From Io17-Chloro-G2 sp034428715 (GTDB lineage Bacteria; Chloroflexota; Dehalococcoidia; Lucifugimonadales; UBA3495), in the NCBI GenBank assembly GCA_034428715.1, contig DAOUHE010000149.1, forward strand, positions 1 through 16,521: a DNA stretch of 16,521 nt. Reading direction: 5' to 3'. The translations under genes and the position numbers were made by a program. Shown here in pieces: positions 14,042 to 16,521 of the stretch; within the stretch, counting starts at the first letter, position 1; each line of letters starts with the position of its first letter. Below the pieces are notes generated by a model, which was given only the letters and a program-made list of their open reading frames with translations, had not been told where the DNA came from and searched no databases.

Positions 14042-15538
14042 ATGTTCAGTAGTATCATTGACCAACGATTTTTGCGGGCGAAACTTCGCTGTGGCGTTGC
14101 GGGGAGTTTCCAACACAAATGGAAAAATCTGAATGCGATCAAAGGCTTCAGCTATCTGCCGGTACTGGTGTTTTTAGCCGCTCTGGCTGCCTGTTTGTCT
14201 GGCGATGGCGCCGGACCGGCTATCGCCAGACAAACAGGGGCAGGGCCAGCAGACGCCATACGGTCGGGATACGGGTGGCCGCTGATTTGGGAGGCATGGC
14301 GCCAGATAGACGCTTCTTACGCCCACCGGGACACTTTGGAGCTAGAGCCTCTTATCGAAGGCGCTCTGGATTCCCTGTTGGAATTGTCTGAGTCGAACGC
14401 CTACCCGTTTCTTGCCGATGTAGGCCGCATGCGAGGCCAGCCTCCAGTTGGGGTGCCACCTGGGTTGGGGGATATTTGGCGAGGGCTGGTGCTGCACCAG
14501 GAACGGTGGCCGCAAGTGTCCAACGCCTCCCGCACCGAAGCCGTCATAACCAGTATGCTAGCTACTTTGGACGAACCTTTGGCCTCGTATTTTCCGGCCG
14601 GTAGGTATCCTTAGGCCAGCAAGAACGTGGAGCAAAGCCTTGCGGGCACCTACCATGGTATAGGCGCCAAAGTGCTTAGACGAGACGGCAACGTGATTCT
14701 GGAGCCCTACGAAGATTCACCTGCTGATAAAGCTGGAATCAAAGAGGGCGATGTGCTGAAGGCGGTGGATGGGCGTCCTGTGGCAGGGCGCAGCGTAGAT
14801 GAACTGATCGACTTGCTCGCTGGACTCAAGGGAACCAAGGCCCAGTTGAGGGTGGAGCGGGCCGGTGAACCGTCTTCCATGGAGATCGATGTGTTCCGGG
14901 GGACCATCCATTTGCCATCGGTCACCCGCCAGTTGGCCCCTGGAGGCATTGGATACATATACATCGCCCGGTTCCGCGACAACACCGGGGAACAATTTGC
15001 CGACGCACTTGAATCTTTGGAAGGCTTTGATATGCTGGCGCTGATCCTGGACCTCCGCTCCAACCGTGGGGGCTCGTTGGACTCAGCCCGCCAGGTGGCC
15101 GCCAGCCTGCTGCCATCGGGAAGCTTGTTCCTTTCAACTCAGGAGCCTGGGAAAGTTCGGGAAGACCAGCGGCTGCAGAATGATCCAAACCGGCCATTTG
15201 AAGGCGAGATACCCATGGTCGTGCTGATCAACCAACGTACCAGGGGAGAACCCGAGGTGGTGGCGGCGGCGCTTCAGGACGCGGCGAGGGCGGTGGTCAT
15301 GGGGGTTACGAGCTCTGGGGTGGCTGCGGGCTATAAGTTTATGGAGTTAAGCGATGGATCGGCGGTTTATCTGCCCACAGTACGTTGGTACCGTCCCTCG
15401 GGCGAGATCTTGGGCGCCCAAGGCATAAAGCCAGATTTGCGCGTAGCGCTGGTGGCGGAGGACGAGGGTTTTAGCCGGGAGAGCCAATTCAACCGGGCCT
15501 ACGATCACTTGGACGCCATGCTGCCCCATTTCCGGTGA
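14042..15538 (+). pseudogene. S41 (CtpA/Prc-type) peptidase lipoprotein, broken by an in-frame TAG
   Basis: Two open frames, 14042-14611 (190 codons) and 14615-15535, are in the same phase and separated only by TAG at 14612-14614. Read through, they give 498 codons, the usual CtpA length. The first half has a hydrophobic segment ending in the lipobox LAAC (Cys51) and the family helix WEAWRQIDASYAHRDTLE, and reaches LDEPLASYFP just before the stop. The second resumes with SLAGTYHGIGA, a PDZ domain (DSPADKAGIKEGDVLKAVDG) and LDLRSNRGGSLDSA. Aligned to Prc/CtpB, the catalytic Ser is Gly (codon 15245-15247) and the Lys 25 residues later is Val (15320-15322). A C-to-T change from CAG (Gln) would explain the stop. 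The start is weakly supported, with no clear ribosome binding site. A sequencing error at the stop is possible, but the lost catalytic pair is independent of it. Confidence 0.85.
14190..14238. repeat. Perfect 17-bp inverted repeat inside the S41 gene
   Basis: CCTGTTTGTCTGGCGAT (14190-14206) is the exact reverse complement of ATCGCCAGACAAACAGG (14222-14238). Three further pairs (one G-U) extend the stem inward to 20 bp with a 9-nt loop. It sits immediately after the lipobox codons. Such a stable hairpin in coding sequence is unusual and could be an inserted palindrome or a translation-blocking structure. Confidence 0.9.
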
Positions 15539-15597
15539 GCCAATCCGGATCAACAAGCCATGCACGATGGACCATGATCGTAGGGTTCGATTTGCCG

Positions 15598-15639
15598 CCA
15601 GATATGAGAGACGCCATTCAAGGTGTCTCTCATATCTGG
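15598..15639. terminator. 18-bp hairpin between convergent S41 and zinc-ribbon genes
   Basis: CCAGATATGAGAGACGCC (15598-15615) pairs with GGTGTCTCTCATATCTGG (15622-15639) around the loop ATTCAA, with one G-U pair. It lies 60 nt after the S41 stop and 20 nt past the zinc-ribbon stop on the other strand. Its position fits a bidirectional terminator. No T-run follows on either strand, so it may act with Rho, as a 3'-end stabiliser, or be a small palindromic repeat. Confidence 0.6.
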
Positions 15640-15658
15640 GCTATCCGAATGTATCGGC

Positions 15659-15877
15659 TTACGGGTTGTCCTGGCAGCGTTGGCAAACGTAGGTCTGCCG
15701 GTCGGCGGGCAACGTGTCCACGGCCACGTTGCGTTTGCGCTGGCACACCGAGCAGGTGACGCTCTCCAGCGCTGCCTGGGGTTTGGCCGTTACCGTGGCG
15801 GCCCCTCGAAATCCGGTGTAATCCGGGTTGTCCGCCTTCAAGCGAAGGAACCTCTCCTGGTCTTTTTTACGGCTCAA
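15659..15877 (-). CDS. Small zinc-ribbon protein of unknown function
   Basis: 72 residues. A basic N-terminus (MSRKKDQERFLRLKADNPDY) precedes a four-Cys site: TCSVC (Cys42, Cys45) and VCQRC (Cys65, Cys68), separated by 19 residues, the pattern of a rubredoxin-like or ribosomal-type zinc ribbon. The start is TTG at 15877 with GGGAGG 8 nt upstream, which supports translation. I do not recognise the family. It is not L33 or L32 by sequence. It lies 92 nt downstream of rplL on the same strand, so it may be transcribed with the L10-L7/L12 unit and could bind RNA, ribosome or polymerase, which is inference. Confidence 0.75.
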   Translation of the reverse strand: MSRKKDQERFLRLKADNPDYTGFRGAATVTAKPQAALESVTCSVCQRKRNVAVDTLPADRQTYVCQRCQDNP

Positions 15878-15956
15878 TGTTTCGGCCTCCCAATCCCGGC
15901 ATCCGAAACCTGAACTCCGAACGCGAGGACGACAATGGAGAGAGGGTGCGATCGAT

Positions 15957-15984
15957 TACTTGATCTCCACTACTTGATCTCCAC
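15957..15984. repeat. 14-bp tandem duplication spanning the rplL stop
   Basis: tacttgatctccac occurs twice back to back, at 15957-15970 and 15971-15984. On the coding strand the unit covers the last codons and stop of rplL. The second copy just past the stop also ends in a stop (TAA). It looks like a recent slippage duplication with no effect on the protein. Confidence 0.9.
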
Positions 15985-16350
15985 CACGGCGCCGGCTTCT
16001 TCCAGCTTGGCTTTGATGGATTCAGCTTCATCTTTAACGATGGATTCCTTAACGGCGGCCGGGGCGGATTCCACCAACTCTTTGGCTTCGCGCAGGCCCA
16101 AGGACGTGACTTCGCGCACCGCTTTAATGACGTTGATCTTGTTGGGGCCGATCTCTTTGATGCTGACCTCGAACTCGGTTTGCTCCTCTTCGGCGACGGC
16201 GGCGGGGGCGGCTCCACCGGCGGCTGGAGCGGCGGCTGCCACCGGAGCCGCGGCACTGATCCCAAATTCTTCTTCCAGGGACTTAACCAGGTCGGAAAGG
16301 TCCAATACGTTCATCTGTTTGATGGCTTCCATCATCTCGTCTTTAGTCAT
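15970..16350 (-). CDS. rplL: Ribosomal protein L7/L12
   Basis: 126 residues, the usual length. L7/L12 dimers attach to L10 and form the stalk that recruits and activates translation GTPases. The N-terminal dimerisation domain (MTKDEMMEAIKQMNVLDLSDLVKSLEEEFGI, residues 1-31) leads into an Ala/Pro/Gly-rich hinge (about 32-55). The C-terminal domain has EFEVSIKEIGPNKINVIKAVREVTSLGLREAKELVES and the final KAKLEEAGAVVEIK, including the conserved factor-binding helix. The ATG at 16350 has AAGGAGG a few bases upstream. It follows the presumed rplJ with 36 nt between, the standard rplJ-rplL arrangement. The stop codon lies in a 14-bp duplication. Confidence 0.98.
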   Translation of the reverse strand: MTKDEMMEAIKQMNVLDLSDLVKSLEEEFGISAAAPVAAAAPAAGGAAPAAVAEEEQTEFEVSIKEIGPNKINVIKAVREVTSLGLREAKELVESAPAAVKESIVKDEAESIKAKLEEAGAVVEIK

Positions 16351-16386
16351 GGTTCCTCCTTCTTGTTGGCGACAGGTGTGATAGGT

Positions 16387-16521
16387 TTATTCGCTGGTCT
16401 CGCTGGTCTCGCTGGTCTCGCTGGTCTCGCTGGTCTCGCTGGTCTCGCTGGTCTCGCTGGTCTCGCTGGTCTCGCTGGTCTCGCTGGTCTCGCTGGTCTC
16501 GCTGGTCTCGCTGGTCTCGCT
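16387..16521 (-). CDS. rplJ: Probable ribosomal protein L10, C-terminal Glu-Thr-Ser repeat tail (5' partial)
   Basis: Read on the minus strand, the frame runs from the window edge as 14 repeats of Glu-Thr-Ser, then Glu, then TAA (16387-16389). It ends 36 nt before rplL on the same strand, exactly where rplJ normally ends. L10 anchors the L7/L12 stalk to 23S rRNA; a disordered acidic tail after its stalk-binding helix is plausible. None of the L10 fold lies in the window, so the identity comes from synteny and from the clean in-frame stop. The 9-bp repeat is open in all three minus-strand frames. Only this frame ends as expected before rplL. Confidence 0.6.
   Translation of the reverse strand, partial: SETSETSETSETSETSETSETSETSETSETSETSETSETSETSE
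16393..16521. repeat. Perfect 9-bp tandem repeat, 14.3 copies, to the window edge
   Basis: gctggtctc is repeated without a single mismatch from 16393 to the last base. The array runs off the end, so the true length is unknown. The perfect identity means recent expansion or an assembly artefact at a contig end. On the minus strand the unit is GAGACCAGC, read as Glu-Thr-Ser. Confidence 0.97.

Noticed and set aside
14627..15538. A separate, complete S41 protein starting at the GTG at 14627
   Set aside because: The start falls in the middle of a conserved block, there is no ribosome binding site, and the signal peptide and N-terminal helix lie in the same frame just upstream of the TAG.
16393..16521. 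Possible CRISPR array or regulatory iteron at the right end
   Set aside because: The units are 9 bp and directly abutting with no spacers. They read cleanly as Glu-Thr-Ser codons ending in a stop before rplL.

Overview
The window looks like one complete metagenomic contig from a bacterium of moderately high G+C (high fifties percent, estimated by eye), most likely Chloroflexota (Dehalococcoidia or SAR202-like). That placement is an inference. It rests on a ribosomal tail-ssb-rpsR order, frequent TTG starts, and a mix of PIG-L deacetylase, DUF885 hydrolase, EthD-fold protein and DUF502 membrane protein. Both ends stop inside short tandem repeats, as expected where a short-read assembly breaks.

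Left part, plus strand (1-8408). A closely packed run of genes: an acidic repeat tail (probably the C-terminus of ribosomal protein S6), ssb, rpsR, a membrane-anchored SurA/parvulin-like foldase, homoserine dehydrogenase (hom), threonine synthase (thrC), GTP cyclohydrolase I (folE), a BioF2/FemAB-like acyltransferase, a MshA-like GT4 glycosyltransferase and a DUF502 membrane protein. From hom onward the gaps are 2 to 38 nt or the genes overlap, so hom to DUF502 is probably one transcription unit. Most starts in this run are TTG.

Middle (8360-13890). A tandem-GNAT (MshD-like) acetyltransferase on the minus strand overlaps the end of the DUF502 gene tail to tail by 49 nt. A spacer of about 500 bp follows, then an alpha/beta hydrolase whose nucleophile position is Ala, a second spacer of about 500 bp, and a PIG-L/MshB-like zinc deacetylase. 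On the minus strand an EthD-fold protein and a DUF885 zinc hydrolase form a small operon. MshA-like, MshB-like and MshD-like proteins all lie within 5.5 kb, which resembles three of the four mycothiol steps. No MshC-like ligase is visible.

Right part (14042-16521). A CtpA/Prc-type S41 lipoprotein gene is broken by a single in-frame TAG and has also lost the catalytic Ser and Lys. It carries a perfect 17-bp inverted repeat just after its lipobox, and a second 18-bp hairpin lies downstream. A small zinc-ribbon gene, rplL (L7/L12) and the last 44 codons of what is almost certainly rplJ (L10) lie on the minus strand. The L10 tail is a pure Glu-Thr-Ser repeat encoded by 14 identical 9-mers.

The observations most worth following are the repeat-encoded acidic tails on ribosomal proteins at both ends, the doubly inactivated S41 gene with its hairpins, the nucleophile-less hydrolase and the mycothiol-like gene trio. 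No CRISPR array, tRNA, rRNA, phage gene or transposase was found.
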